DNA of 64,000 nt. It comes from GCA-003244245 sp052390115 (GTDB lineage: Bacteria > Actinomycetota > Actinomycetes > Mycobacteriales > Pseudonocardiaceae). Made by a program: the position numbers and the translations under genes. Numbering within the stretch: position 1 is the stretch's first letter; the number at the start of each line of letters is the position of its first letter. The notes beneath the pieces were generated by a model that ran no database searches, was not told the origin of the DNA, and worked only from the letters and a program-made list of their open reading frames with translations. The stretch covers positions 14,066-78,065 of the forward strand of contig JBQTHE010000098.1 in assembly GCA_052390115.1 (NCBI GenBank). Reading direction: 5' to 3'. Shown piece after piece: positions 43,865-52,654 of the stretch.

Positions 43865-44149
43865 TCACTCTTCATGCAGAGCGCCGCGCCCGTCCCGGCC
43901 CGTCCGCCTGGCGGATCGCCGGGCTGCTGCGATCTCGGCGTCGATCGCCGCCCTTTCCTGCTCGGTCACGGCGCCGTGCTCGGCTTCGTACTCGTCGAGG
44001 AGTTGACGTCCGGCATCGAGCCGGAGGCGATGCTGGGCCGCGGTGGTGAGCCAGCCCGAGATGGTCTCGGAGGCATGTTCGGCCGCCTTCCGCACCTGCT
44101 GGGCGATATCGGCGGGAACCGTTACCGAGATCCGTTCATACGCTGCCAT
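43865..44149 (-). CDS. vapB: VapB-like antitoxin
   Basis: 94 residues. The N-terminal ERISVTVPADIAQQVRKAAE resembles a ribbon-helix-helix DNA-binding unit, followed by ETISGWLTTAAQHRLRL and an acidic helical tail (DEYEAEHGAVTEQERAAIDAE) for toxin binding. It precedes the PIN toxin in one operon and should repress it. The AT-rich stretch at 44150-44175 (ATCATATCACAATATT) is a likely promoter-operator. Confidence 0.78.
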   Translation of the reverse strand: MAAYERISVTVPADIAQQVRKAAEHASETISGWLTTAAQHRLRLDAGRQLLDEYEAEHGAVTEQERAAIDAEIAAARRSARRTGRDGRGALHEE

Positions 44150-44193
44150 GATCGAATCATATCACAATATTACCCAGCCGAGTCTCCCGTTGG

Positions 44194-47100
44194 TTAGCCC
44201 GAGGTGACAGCCCCCTGTTGGAGCACCTCAGGCGGCATCGGGCGGTGCAGTCGCCAGGTGATCGCGATCGGCCGTTCGCCACGGTGTTCCACCAGTGTTG
44301 CCTCTCCCAGGCACAGGTAGGGCGCCGAGCCCAGGTCGTCGTTGCGCGCTGCGCGCACGAACAGGAGCACCCGGCTGCCGCCCGCGAGGTAGCGGCGGCC
44401 CGTGGTCGAGTCGCGGGACGTGCTGTTCTGCGATTCCCAGTGGAACAGGTCCGCCGCGAGCGGGTAGTCGCGGTAGCGGGTGGTGGGCGAGAAGTCGCGC
44501 TCCTCCTTGCGCAGGGTCACCAGCAGCGCGTCCACCCCGGTCTCGGGGGCCCAGGCGACGCCCGCCGCCCGCCCGTGGGGTTTGCGTTGCCAGTTCGCCC
44601 AGCCGATTCCGGCAAGTATTTCCTCACGGCGGTAGCTGGCGTGCGAGAGCAGCGTGACTCCCGGGATCCCGAGTGGACGCGGGACATGCCGGGCGCGATC
44701 GGTGGTGAGCGCTAACAGCTCTTCGATCTCGGCCGCGATGGCTGGATGTGCGCGCAGTTGGGCCAGGCCGTGGTCGTAAGACGCGAAGTCACCGCGGTCG
44801 GGCCACAGCGCGAAGAACAGCATCCGCGCGACGGCCTGCTCGTCCGGCGAGAGGGACGGGTAGGACGGCCCGTCCGCTGCCGCGAGCCGGGTATAGCGCA
44901 CCGACCGCTCCGGGTCATCTACATGGGACAGTGCGACTACCCGCCGCAGCAACGCATCCTCGTCCGGACCTGCGGGCAGCGTGGGAAGTCCGGCCTGGCG
45001 GCGCAGCCCCGTCCAGCTCTGACCCGGCCGCCCGTACACGTCGGCCAGCTCCCTCCCCGACTCGGACAGGAACTCCGCGAGCGGCAGGTCACCGTGCGAC
45101 CGGAGGTCGGCGACCAGCTCACGCCGGGAGCGCGACAGTGCACCACGGACGTTGTCGAGCACGATGTCGCGGGCTACCCGGTCGAGCACCAGCTGCGATC
45201 CTGAGGGCAGGAAAGGGAATCCGTGTTCGATCTCCCGGCGCAACCGGCTGCGCGACGTTCCGGTCAGCGCTCGATAACGCAGGTCGAACCGGTACTCGCG
45301 GCGGTGCTGCCCGATGAAGTCCAGAACCGTGAGCACCGCCTTGCCCGGTGTGCGCCGCAGCCCGCGTCCGAGCTGTTGCAGGAACACCGTCGCGCTCGAC
45401 GTCGGCCGCAGCATCAATAGAGTGTCCACATCGGGCAGATCGACGCCCTCGTTGAACAGGTCGACGGTGAACAGACACCTGATATCGCGGTTTCGCAGCG
45501 CGGTCGCGGCTTGTGCTCGCTCGGCGAGCGGAGTCTGTCCGGACAGCGCCCGCGACGGGATCCCGGCCTCGGTGAACACCCTCGCCATGTACTCGGCGTG
45601 TGCTACCGAGACGCAGAAGCCGAGCGCGCGCATCCGGCCGGTGTCGGTGACCTGGCGGTCCAGCGCCTTGAGCACCAGGCGGGCTCGGCCGTCATTGCCG
45701 GTATAGAGCCCCGAGAGCCCGTTAACGTCGTAGGCGCCGCGGCTCCACTCGATCGCCGTGAGGTTGGTGTTGTCGGCGATGCCGAAGTAATGGAACGGGC
45801 AGAGCAGGTCCTGGTCGAGGGCATCGCCCAGCGGCAGTTCGTATGCGGTGCGCCCGTCGAAGAAGCTCCGCACGTCGACGCCGTCACTGCGTTGCGGGGT
45901 GGCGGTGAGCCCGAGCAACTCGCCAGGGTGCAGCTGGTCCATCAGCCGGCGGTACGTCGAGGCCTCGGCGTGGTGGAACTCGTCGATCACTACGATGTCG
46001 AACTGTGGCAGTTGATCCACTGTGGACAGCGACTGCACGGATGCGAACACATGCTGCCACTGCTGCGGACGCTGGCCGCCGACATATAGCTCCCCGAACG
46101 TCCCGTCGGCCAGCACCTCACGGTAGGTACGCAGCGCCTGGTCGAGGATCTCCTTGCGATGCGCGACGAACAGCAACGACTCACCTAGACCCTGTTCACG
46201 CAGCCGCTGGTAGTCGAGCGCAGCGACGACCGTCTTGCCGGTGCCGGTCGCAGCGACCACGAGGTTGCGGTGCCGGTCGTGCACGGTGCGCTCGGCGTCG
46301 AGCGCCTCCAGGATTCGCTCCTGATGCGGGCGCGGGCGTACCTCCAAGCCGGACAACGTGATCGCGCCACCGGAGCCGCCCTCGGTCGCCAGCGCTCGGT
46401 CCAGCAGTTCGGCATCGCGATCCGGGTCGTAGGGACGGAAGTCGGGGTCGTTCCAGTAGGTGTCGAAGGTAGCCTCGAACTTGCGCACCAGCACTGGCGT
46501 GGCGATCGCGGAGATCCGTACGTTCCACTCCAGACCGTCCAGCAGCGCGGATTTCGACAGGTTCGAGCTGCCGATGTATCCGGTGTCGAAACCGCTGTTG
46601 CGGCGGAACAGCCACGCCTTCGCGTGCAGCCGGGTGGACTGCGCGTCGTAGCGGATCCGAACCTCGGCACCGAACTTGCGGACCAACTCGTCCAACGCCC
46701 GACGTTCGGTTGCACCCCGGTAGGTCGTGGTGATCACCCGTAGCGGTATGTCGCGGGCGCGTAGCGCATCGAGTTCGTCGGCGAGTACCCGGATTCCGTG
46801 CCAGCGGATGAACGCGCAGAGCAGGTCGACCTGGTCGGCGCTGGCGAGCTCGGCGCGCAGCTCAGCGCCCAGCGAAGGCTCGCCGGGGGTGTTGGTGAGC
46901 AGTGCGACGTCCGACAGCGGCGTCGCTGGTCGCACCAGCCGGTGCACCCCGGGCGCCTCCGGGATGGCTAGCGCGAGTAGTTGCTCCAGCGCCACCACGG
47001 CGTTGGCATCGTCGTTCACCTGGGCCAGCAGGTCGTTGATCTTCTCGAGGCGCTGGTGATGCGGCTCATCCTGCAGTGCCCGGCGCACTGCATCGGCGAT

Positions 47101-47241
47101 ATGTCGCGCCAGCACGTCCGGCGCCTCAGCCGGTTCGACCTCGCCGAACTGAGGTGACGCATGGGGGACGGCACCCAGCGCGCGGTCCAACGCGCGAGTG
47201 TGCAGCGACTCGTAAGCGCCTGCCGGGAGCCCCTGGTTCAC
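44194..47241 (-). CDS. PLD-domain superfamily 2 helicase with DUF3427 C-terminus
   Basis: 1015 residues from a GTG at 47241. Order of domains: helical N-terminus; phospholipase D-like nuclease domain with TRLHAKAWLFRR and TGYIGSSNLS (about residues 205-230); RecA lobe 1 with Walker A VAATGTGKTVVAAL and motif II VVIDEFHHAEAS; lobe 2 with LFNEGVDLPDVDTLLML and QLGRGLRRTPGK; DUF3427 to the end. The family is frequent in defence islands and probably remodels and cuts foreign nucleic acid; I know of no firm function. It is divergent from the IetAS-like pair. A decayed copy of its 3' end is at 42957-43240. Confidence 0.88.
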   Translation of the reverse strand: MNQGLPAGAYESLHTRALDRALGAVPHASPQFGEVEPAEAPDVLARHIADAVRRALQDEPHHQRLEKINDLLAQVNDDANAVVALEQLLALAIPEAPGVHRLVRPATPLSDVALLTNTPGEPSLGAELRAELASADQVDLLCAFIRWHGIRVLADELDALRARDIPLRVITTTYRGATERRALDELVRKFGAEVRIRYDAQSTRLHAKAWLFRRNSGFDTGYIGSSNLSKSALLDGLEWNVRISAIATPVLVRKFEATFDTYWNDPDFRPYDPDRDAELLDRALATEGGSGGAITLSGLEVRPRPHQERILEALDAERTVHDRHRNLVVAATGTGKTVVAALDYQRLREQGLGESLLFVAHRKEILDQALRTYREVLADGTFGELYVGGQRPQQWQHVFASVQSLSTVDQLPQFDIVVIDEFHHAEASTYRRLMDQLHPGELLGLTATPQRSDGVDVRSFFDGRTAYELPLGDALDQDLLCPFHYFGIADNTNLTAIEWSRGAYDVNGLSGLYTGNDGRARLVLKALDRQVTDTGRMRALGFCVSVAHAEYMARVFTEAGIPSRALSGQTPLAERAQAATALRNRDIRCLFTVDLFNEGVDLPDVDTLLMLRPTSSATVFLQQLGRGLRRTPGKAVLTVLDFIGQHRREYRFDLRYRALTGTSRSRLRREIEHGFPFLPSGSQLVLDRVARDIVLDNVRGALSRSRRELVADLRSHGDLPLAEFLSESGRELADVYGRPGQSWTGLRRQAGLPTLPAGPDEDALLRRVVALSHVDDPERSVRYTRLAAADGPSYPSLSPDEQAVARMLFFALWPDRGDFASYDHGLAQLRAHPAIAAEIEELLALTTDRARHVPRPLGIPGVTLLSHASYRREEILAGIGWANWQRKPHGRAAGVAWAPETGVDALLVTLRKEERDFSPTTRYRDYPLAADLFHWESQNSTSRDSTTGRRYLAGGSRVLLFVRAARNDDLGSAPYLCLGEATLVEHRGERPIAITWRLHRPMPPEVLQQGAVTSG

Positions 47242-47458
47242 GGCAGCAGCGTCGCACGGACCAGCGACACACCGGTCACGGCGTCCGACTAACGATCACT
47301 ATGCACTTCTTGAGCAAGTTGGCTCCAGTCATCTGAACCGGGAGGCAGGTCTCATCGTTACACGTCACCAACGGGCTCGTTGGTGAAACACACACTGCCG
47401 AAGACACGTGAACGTCGTACGGTCATGCAACAGTGGAGGCACGCAGCTAGGGGACGGT
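47242..47458. promoter_or_regulatory. Divergent promoter region with a small dyad
   Basis: 217 nt between the helicase (minus) and the AAA+ gene (plus). CACCAACG (47366-47373) and CGTTGGTG (47378-47385) form an 8-bp dyad about 75 nt before the AAA+ start, a possible operator. Confidence 0.4.
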
Positions 47459-48487
47459 ATGGCGCGCAGCGATCTCCTTCGGCAGCTCTTCGCCAGTTAT
47501 TCACGCGGCGACGACGCTGCCTTCCGCCGCACCGCGACCGAGATCATCACCGACGAGCGGCGCAAGAACCACCGGTTGTTGGCAGCTGAACTCGAAGACG
47601 CCCTGCATCGCGACCTCAAACCGGGTGCTCAGGTTCCCTTGACCCTGCGCCCGATCCCGAAGAGCAGGGACGATCGCCCGCTGTTGCGGCTGGCCAAGCC
47701 CGAGCGGGAGTTCGACGACCTGGTGCTCGGCACGGATACCGCCGAGGTCCTGCATGAGGTAGTGGCAGAGAATCAACGTCGCAGCGTGTTGACCAGCCAC
47801 TGCCTGCGTCCTCGCCAGCGTCTACTTCTGGTCGGGCCCTCCGGGACCGGCAAGACCGCTAGTGCCCATGCCGTGGCCGCCGAGCTGAGCCTGCCAGTCG
47901 CGACCGCGTCGCTCGCCGCGTTGAGCTCCTCATATCTCGGTGACACTGGTCGCAACGTCGAGGCCGTCATACGATTCGCGGAGCAAACCCCCTGTGTCCT
48001 GGTCTTCGACGAGTTCGACGTGCTTGCCCAGGAGCGAGCCCAGGTCGGCGATCACGGCGAGATCCGGCGGGTAGCGGCCGTCGTCTTGCAACTGCTCGAA
48101 GACCTGAAGGGCGAGTCGCTGGTTGTCGCGACATCCAACCATCCGCAGCTGGTGGATGTCGCGATGTGGCGCAGGTTCGACGAGGTAGTGCCGTTCTCGG
48201 CTCTCGACGTGAACAAGATTGCCACTCTGATCGGCTTGCGGCTGCGGGCAGTGGAACACGGTATCTCGCCGCAGAGCTGGTCTCGGAAGTTGCGGACCGC
48301 ATCGCCAGCCGAGGTCGAGCTGGTCTGCGTTGACGCGATGCGCCGGACGGTGCTCGCCGGCTCCCGGCGAGTCGATGACGAGGCTATGTCGGCCGCTGTC
48401 GCACGCCTGAGATCGAGGAACAGGGCACTGAAGCGTGCCACCGCGGGGATGTCGGCTGCGACAGAGGACCTTCCGAACCAGACCTGA
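47459..48487 (+). CDS. AAA+ ATPase, IetA-like
   Basis: 342 residues from the ATG at 47459 (GGGGACGGT upstream). The N-terminal 120 residues are helical. The AAA+ module has Walker A LVGPSGTGKTASAHAVA, a pore-like loop SSSYLGDTGRNVE, Walker B VLVFDEFDVLAQER, sensor 1 VVATSNHP and an arginine-finger region MWRRFDEVVPF. It is followed after 17 nt by a subtilisin-like protease, the order of the ietAS plasmid-exclusion and phage-defence system. The ATPase is expected to control the protease. Confidence 0.78.
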   Translation: MARSDLLRQLFASYSRGDDAAFRRTATEIITDERRKNHRLLAAELEDALHRDLKPGAQVPLTLRPIPKSRDDRPLLRLAKPEREFDDLVLGTDTAEVLHEVVAENQRRSVLTSHCLRPRQRLLLVGPSGTGKTASAHAVAAELSLPVATASLAALSSSYLGDTGRNVEAVIRFAEQTPCVLVFDEFDVLAQERAQVGDHGEIRRVAAVVLQLLEDLKGESLVVATSNHPQLVDVAMWRRFDEVVPFSALDVNKIATLIGLRLRAVEHGISPQSWSRKLRTASPAEVELVCVDAMRRTVLAGSRRVDDEAMSAAVARLRSRNRALKRATAGMSAATEDLPNQT

Positions 48488-48504
48488 TCGTCTACGGTGC
48501 GATC

Positions 48505-50925
48505 ATGGCCGGGGACGCTCCGCTACCACTATCGCTTCCAACAACACCGCACGGGCACCTGCGGCTGGCCGCGGCACTCCCGCCGCAACCCCGGCGAACG
48601 CGGCAGGGAGGCGGTGCCGGCACGCCGACCTACCCGAATCGCGCCGAACACGCAGCCTCGGTCCGCGACCACGCCATTCGTTCAATCCGGACTCATCACC
48701 TCCGCAGCCCCGTCCTCGGCGTTGAGCCCGAGCTCGTCCTGGTCATCGAACTGGCCCACCGGCTCGATCCAGCGCTGCTCGAACGTGCTGAGCTGCGAGT
48801 GCTGGACCTGACCAGTGAGTTCGCCATGGTCGCGTTCGCTTCCGATCCGGAGCTGACCGAGTTCCTTCGTCGCCTGGATGCGTACAGCATCGGGCCACGA
48901 CCTGGTGAGGAGAGCGGGACCGAGCGGTCTGCGCAGTACGAAGCACTCTTCGACGCAATCGTCAGGCCCCGGCCACTCGAGGTAGGTGATGTGCTATCTC
49001 CAGCCCTTCGCAACCACCTCGAGTCTCTCGCTCACCTCGACCACGTAATGAAGATCGACGTGCAGTGCTGGTGCCCCGAAGATGAGGCCGAGGCGCGACG
49101 CCGAAGGGAGGACTTCCTGCACGCGGTCGACACGGCCGGCGGCCGGCTGATCGCAGCCGACTTCCGACCCTGGGTGGGTCTGTCGCTGCTGCGAGTGGAG
49201 GTGGCCGCTGGCGCGGTGACCGATCTAGCGCGTACCGACCGGGCACGCAGCATCGACCTGCTGCCCCGGCCCCTACTGACTCAGCCGCAGATTCGCGCCA
49301 CCACACCCGCTGATCTCCCAGTGGTACTCCCACCAACGCCCGGCGCACCGCTGGTTGCGGTGATTGACTCAGGGGTTGCCTCAGCCCATCCGCTGATCAG
49401 CCCGGCCGTGGATGGGGTCGACGCGATCGGCACCGGCGATGGGGGCGACGGCCACGGGCACGGCACGTTCGTCGCAAGCCTCGCGTTGCACGGCGCGTTG
49501 GAAGCCGCCCTTGCCTCCCGGACGCCGCTCCGTCCTGCCGGTCGATTGCTGAGCATTCGGGTGCTGGACAATGATCTTCTTTTTCCAGATGAGCTGCTGT
49601 GGGAAACGACTCTGCTTGATGCGCTCCGCCGTGCCGCGGACGCTGGGGCTCGGGTCGTCAACCTCTCCCTCGGCGACCCTCGGCGGCCATACCGCCCGCC
49701 ACGACCCACTGTGCTCGCCGCCGCCATCGACGACCTCGCCCGCCGGCTCGGCCTCGTTGTTGTGATCAGCGTCGGCAACTATCCGCTGACCCAGCATCCG
49801 CGTGCGGAACAGGTGATCAACGATTACCCGACGCTGATGCTCGGAGACGAGTCGGCTGGGCTCCTCGACCCCGCTCCGGCTGCACTCGCCCTCACCGTCG
49901 GCGCCCTATGTACGGACCTCGACCAGGGCGCAGTTTCTGGCCGGGAGAACATCGACCGCCGACCGCTCGGGATTACGGGGCACCCAAGTCCGGCGACCCG
50001 GACCGGGCCTGGCTCGATGTACATGATCAAACCTGAGCTATGTGCGCCAGGCGGCGGGTTCAGCTACGACCACGGCACGAACCGCCTGGTCGACATGGAC
50101 CCCGCGGTCCACGTGCTCGGCGCTGACGGGTCCCGGCCCGACAGGTTGCTGGCCACCAGCGTCGGTACATCGTTCGCCGCTCCGCTCGTCAGCCACGCCG
50201 CGTTACGCGCATTTGGCGCCTATCCGGCCCTCACCTCAAACGGGGTGCGCGCGCTGCTGCTGGCCTCTGCGGAACCAACGCCACCAGTGATCGACAGCGA
50301 TAGCAAGGCTATTGCGCGGGAGCAGCAGGCAAGGCTGACTGGCTACGGCAGGGTGTCCGCGGAGCGCGCCGAGGCATCCGACGACCACCGGGCTGTGTTG
50401 CTCGCGGAAGAGGTCATGCAAGTCAATGACGTGCACGTTTTCACTGTTCCTCTCCCGAGCTCCTTCACCGAGCGCGGCGGCTGGCGACGCATTACCGTCG
50501 CTCTCGCCTACGACCCCCCGGTCCGGCCGACGCGTCTGGACTATCTGGCAAGCCGGATGGACTTCTGGGCCTTCCGTAGCGTCACGGTCGAACAGGTCCG
50601 CAATGCCTACGCCGCACCACTGGAGGACACAGATGCCACCCCAGCCACACTTGCCAATTCGCATCTAGAGCTGCAGCCTAGTACCACATTGCGCTCTGCC
50701 GGCGCCAACCAGTGGGCCTCACGTGAGTTCTCCCGACCATTCAAGGATGGTCTCAGCGAACTGGTGATCGTGGTACGCAACACCAACCGCTGGGATGGCG
50801 ACGGCAACAGGCAGCACTACGCGCTCGCTGTCGTGCTGGAGCGGGGCCCCTGGTACTCGGCGCTGTACGCCGAGCTCCGGGCTCAGTTCGAACTTCTCGC
50901 AGAGGCAGAGATCGAACTGCAGTGA
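48505..50925 (+). CDS. Subtilisin-like serine protease, IetS-like
   Basis: 806 residues without a signal peptide, so cytoplasmic. The S8 triad is present: Asp in LVAVIDSGVASAHP (about residue 290), His in GHGHGTFVASLALHG and Ser in TSVGTSFAAPLVSHAA. The N-terminal 270 residues and the C-terminal 200 (with RRITVALAYDPPVRPTRLDY) are family-specific. A cytoplasmic subtilisin next to an AAA+ ATPase is the hallmark of ietAS, where the protease is the toxic effector and the ATPase restrains it. System name by architecture, not by search. Confidence 0.8.
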   Translation: MAGDAPLPLSLPTTPHGHLRLAAALPPQPRRTRQGGGAGTPTYPNRAEHAASVRDHAIRSIRTHHLRSPVLGVEPELVLVIELAHRLDPALLERAELRVLDLTSEFAMVAFASDPELTEFLRRLDAYSIGPRPGEESGTERSAQYEALFDAIVRPRPLEVGDVLSPALRNHLESLAHLDHVMKIDVQCWCPEDEAEARRRREDFLHAVDTAGGRLIAADFRPWVGLSLLRVEVAAGAVTDLARTDRARSIDLLPRPLLTQPQIRATTPADLPVVLPPTPGAPLVAVIDSGVASAHPLISPAVDGVDAIGTGDGGDGHGHGTFVASLALHGALEAALASRTPLRPAGRLLSIRVLDNDLLFPDELLWETTLLDALRRAADAGARVVNLSLGDPRRPYRPPRPTVLAAAIDDLARRLGLVVVISVGNYPLTQHPRAEQVINDYPTLMLGDESAGLLDPAPAALALTVGALCTDLDQGAVSGRENIDRRPLGITGHPSPATRTGPGSMYMIKPELCAPGGGFSYDHGTNRLVDMDPAVHVLGADGSRPDRLLATSVGTSFAAPLVSHAALRAFGAYPALTSNGVRALLLASAEPTPPVIDSDSKAIAREQQARLTGYGRVSAERAEASDDHRAVLLAEEVMQVNDVHVFTVPLPSSFTERGGWRRITVALAYDPPVRPTRLDYLASRMDFWAFRSVTVEQVRNAYAAPLEDTDATPATLANSHLELQPSTTLRSAGANQWASREFSRPFKDGLSELVIVVRNTNRWDGDGNRQHYALAVVLERGPWYSALYAELRAQFELLAEAEIELQ

Positions 50926-50952
50926 ATGCTCCACTGACTGTCAGGAGGCGGT

Positions 50953-51615
50953 GTGCTACCGATCAAGGCAGTGTTCTTCAACGTCGGAGAGACGATCGTC
51001 GACGAGAGCCGGGAGTACGGCACGTGGGCCGACTGGCTGGACGTGCCGCGGCACACGTTTTCGGCGGTCTTCGGCGCGGTGATCGCTCGCGGTGGGGACT
51101 ACCGGGACACGTTCCAGTATTTCCGGCCAGGCTTCGACCTGGCGACCGAGCGGGAGCGCCGGGCGGCGGCCGGCCGGCCCGAGACCTTCGCCGAAGAGAA
51201 CCTCTACCCCGACGCCCGCCCGTGCCTGGGCGAGCTCCAGCAGACGGGGCTGCGGGTCGGCCTGGCCGGTAACCAGACCGCCCGCGCGGAGCGGATCTTG
51301 AAGGCGCTCGACCTGCCAGTGGACGTCATCGGCACCTCGGACGGCTGGGAGGTGGAGAAGCCCTCGCCCGCCTTCTTCACCCGGGTAATCGAAGAGGCCG
51401 GCTGCACGGCCGGGTCGGTGCTCTACGTCGGAGACCGCCTGGACAACGACATCCGACCAGCACAGCATGCCGGCATCAGCACCGCGCTGATCCGCCGCGG
51501 GCCGTGGGGCTTCATCGTCGAGGACGAGACCCTGAGCAGCCGGTGCCTGTTCCGCCTGAGTGGGCTCGCCGAACTCCCCGGCCTGATCCGGGACCACAAC
51601 CTGCGGCAGGGCTAG
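50953..51615 (+). CDS. HAD-family hydrolase with altered nucleophile
   Basis: 220 residues from a GTG at 50953 with GGAGG 6 nt upstream. HAD motifs II (GLAGNQT), III (EKPSPAFF) and IV (VLYVGDRLDNDI) are present. Motif I reads AVFFNVGETIVDES: the catalytic Asp expected in DVGET is Asn. If the sequence is right, the protein cannot form the usual phospho-aspartate and may be a binding protein or pseudo-enzyme. A hairpin terminator follows. Confidence 0.83.
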   Translation: MLPIKAVFFNVGETIVDESREYGTWADWLDVPRHTFSAVFGAVIARGGDYRDTFQYFRPGFDLATERERRAAAGRPETFAEENLYPDARPCLGELQQTGLRVGLAGNQTARAERILKALDLPVDVIGTSDGWEVEKPSPAFFTRVIEEAGCTAGSVLYVGDRLDNDIRPAQHAGISTALIRRGPWGFIVEDETLSSRCLFRLSGLAELPGLIRDHNLRQG

Positions 51616-51652
51616 CTGGACGAGCGGGTAACGAGCGCACCCGCTCGTCCAG
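51616..51652 (+). terminator. Hairpin terminator after the HAD gene
   Basis: CTGGACGAGCGGGT (51616-51629) pairs perfectly with 51639-51652 over a 9-nt loop, immediately after the stop codon. Confidence 0.65.
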
Positions 51653-51653
51653 C

Positions 51654-51992
51654 ACCCGTGCCTGCGGGGTGCCTTCCAACGCGCGCCGTACCGCCGGGAT
51701 CCGCCCGTAGGCAGTGCCGTAAGGCTCACGTTCCAGCTGGCCGAAGGCCTGTTCGGCGAAGTCCATGCCATGCTCGGCGTCAGTGGCAGCATGCGCGGCC
51801 GCAAGGTCGAGCAGGACCACGGATCGCTGCTTGCCCGCCCGGTCGTCAACTTGGTCCAGCGCGCGGTGCAAGCTCACCACCGCGTCAGCCGTCCGACCGG
51901 CGACGAGCTGGCTATAACCGAGGAAACTGGCCAGGCGGGCCGGATCGAAGAAATCGAGCCACTCGGGATCCTCGCCACGAGTGGACAGCGAG
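51654..51992 (-). pseudogene. C-terminal fragment of an XRE/TPR regulator
   Basis: The minus frame reads EDPEWLDFFDPARLASFLGY, AGRTADAVVSLHRALDQVDD, QRSVVLLDLAAAHAATDAE and FAEQAFGQLE, typical TPR-like repeats of actinobacterial XRE regulators. An in-frame stop lies just upstream (near 51995) and no HTH domain is present, so only the tail survives. Confidence 0.6.
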
Positions 51993-52060
51993 TCCTAGCC
52001 TGCGGGCGTGCCGAACCGGAAGATCTCTCAAGGCGACATCCCGCAATGACCGAAGACCTA

Positions 52061-52645
52061 TCAGCTAAGTAACTTCACGAGTTCCTCTTCGAGCTCCTGA
52101 AGTTCCTCACAACCCTGCTTCAATGACTGCCAACCTGTGGAGAGGCTGTCTTGAATGAGCCGACTGCGCCCCTTGCCCGGCTTCCGCCAGTCCGCCGTGT
52201 TGGTCAGAGTGTCGAAAAACAGTTCTTTCGGATGCTGCTCGCTGCGAACAGCCTGCCACGAAACTGTGAGATTGCTGCGATTTCCCCACAGCGCCCAAAC
52301 CTCCAACTCCTGCCTAGCGGCGACTACAATGGCCTTATCGGCGTGATTAGCGCAGCCCTTTAACAATGAGATAAAGGAGGACTTTCGGTCCCGTCGACCG
52401 TCCTTGCCGTCCAGTCCATCAGCATCGAAAGCGAAAATAACCGCGTCGGACAACGGTCCGTAGAGAGTAAGAATCGAGCAAGCGTTTGACTTTAATGCAT
52501 CGATCCCCCGCATGCGAGGAGCCGTAATAATCTTTACTTGGGCACGCGCACGTCCGATCGACGCTAAGAGGCATTCCAGCACAGGCTTGAGGATGTATTG
52601 GTCGTGGGTGTGATCTTCGCACGCCACGAAGACTCGGAGGCTCAT
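52061..52645 (-). CDS. TOPRIM-like nuclease subunit (RloB/DUF4276-type)
   Basis: 194 residues. It opens RVFVACEDHTHDQYILKPVL with an acidic residue after strand 1, and has VIFAFDADGLDGKDGRRDR, a DxD motif, as in TOPRIM domains of OLD-type nucleases. A long C-terminal helix (LQELEEELVKLL) ends it. It begins 9 nt after the AAA ATPase gene, giving a two-gene OLD-like system in which ATPase and TOPRIM are on separate chains, as in several anti-phage systems. The exact type cannot be named from sequence alone. Lower GC than its surroundings suggests transfer. Confidence 0.6.
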   Translation of the reverse strand: MSLRVFVACEDHTHDQYILKPVLECLLASIGRARAQVKIITAPRMRGIDALKSNACSILTLYGPLSDAVIFAFDADGLDGKDGRRDRKSSFISLLKGCANHADKAIVVAARQELEVWALWGNRSNLTVSWQAVRSEQHPKELFFDTLTNTADWRKPGKGRSRLIQDSLSTGWQSLKQGCEELQELEEELVKLLS

Positions 52646-52654
52646 CTCGTGCTA

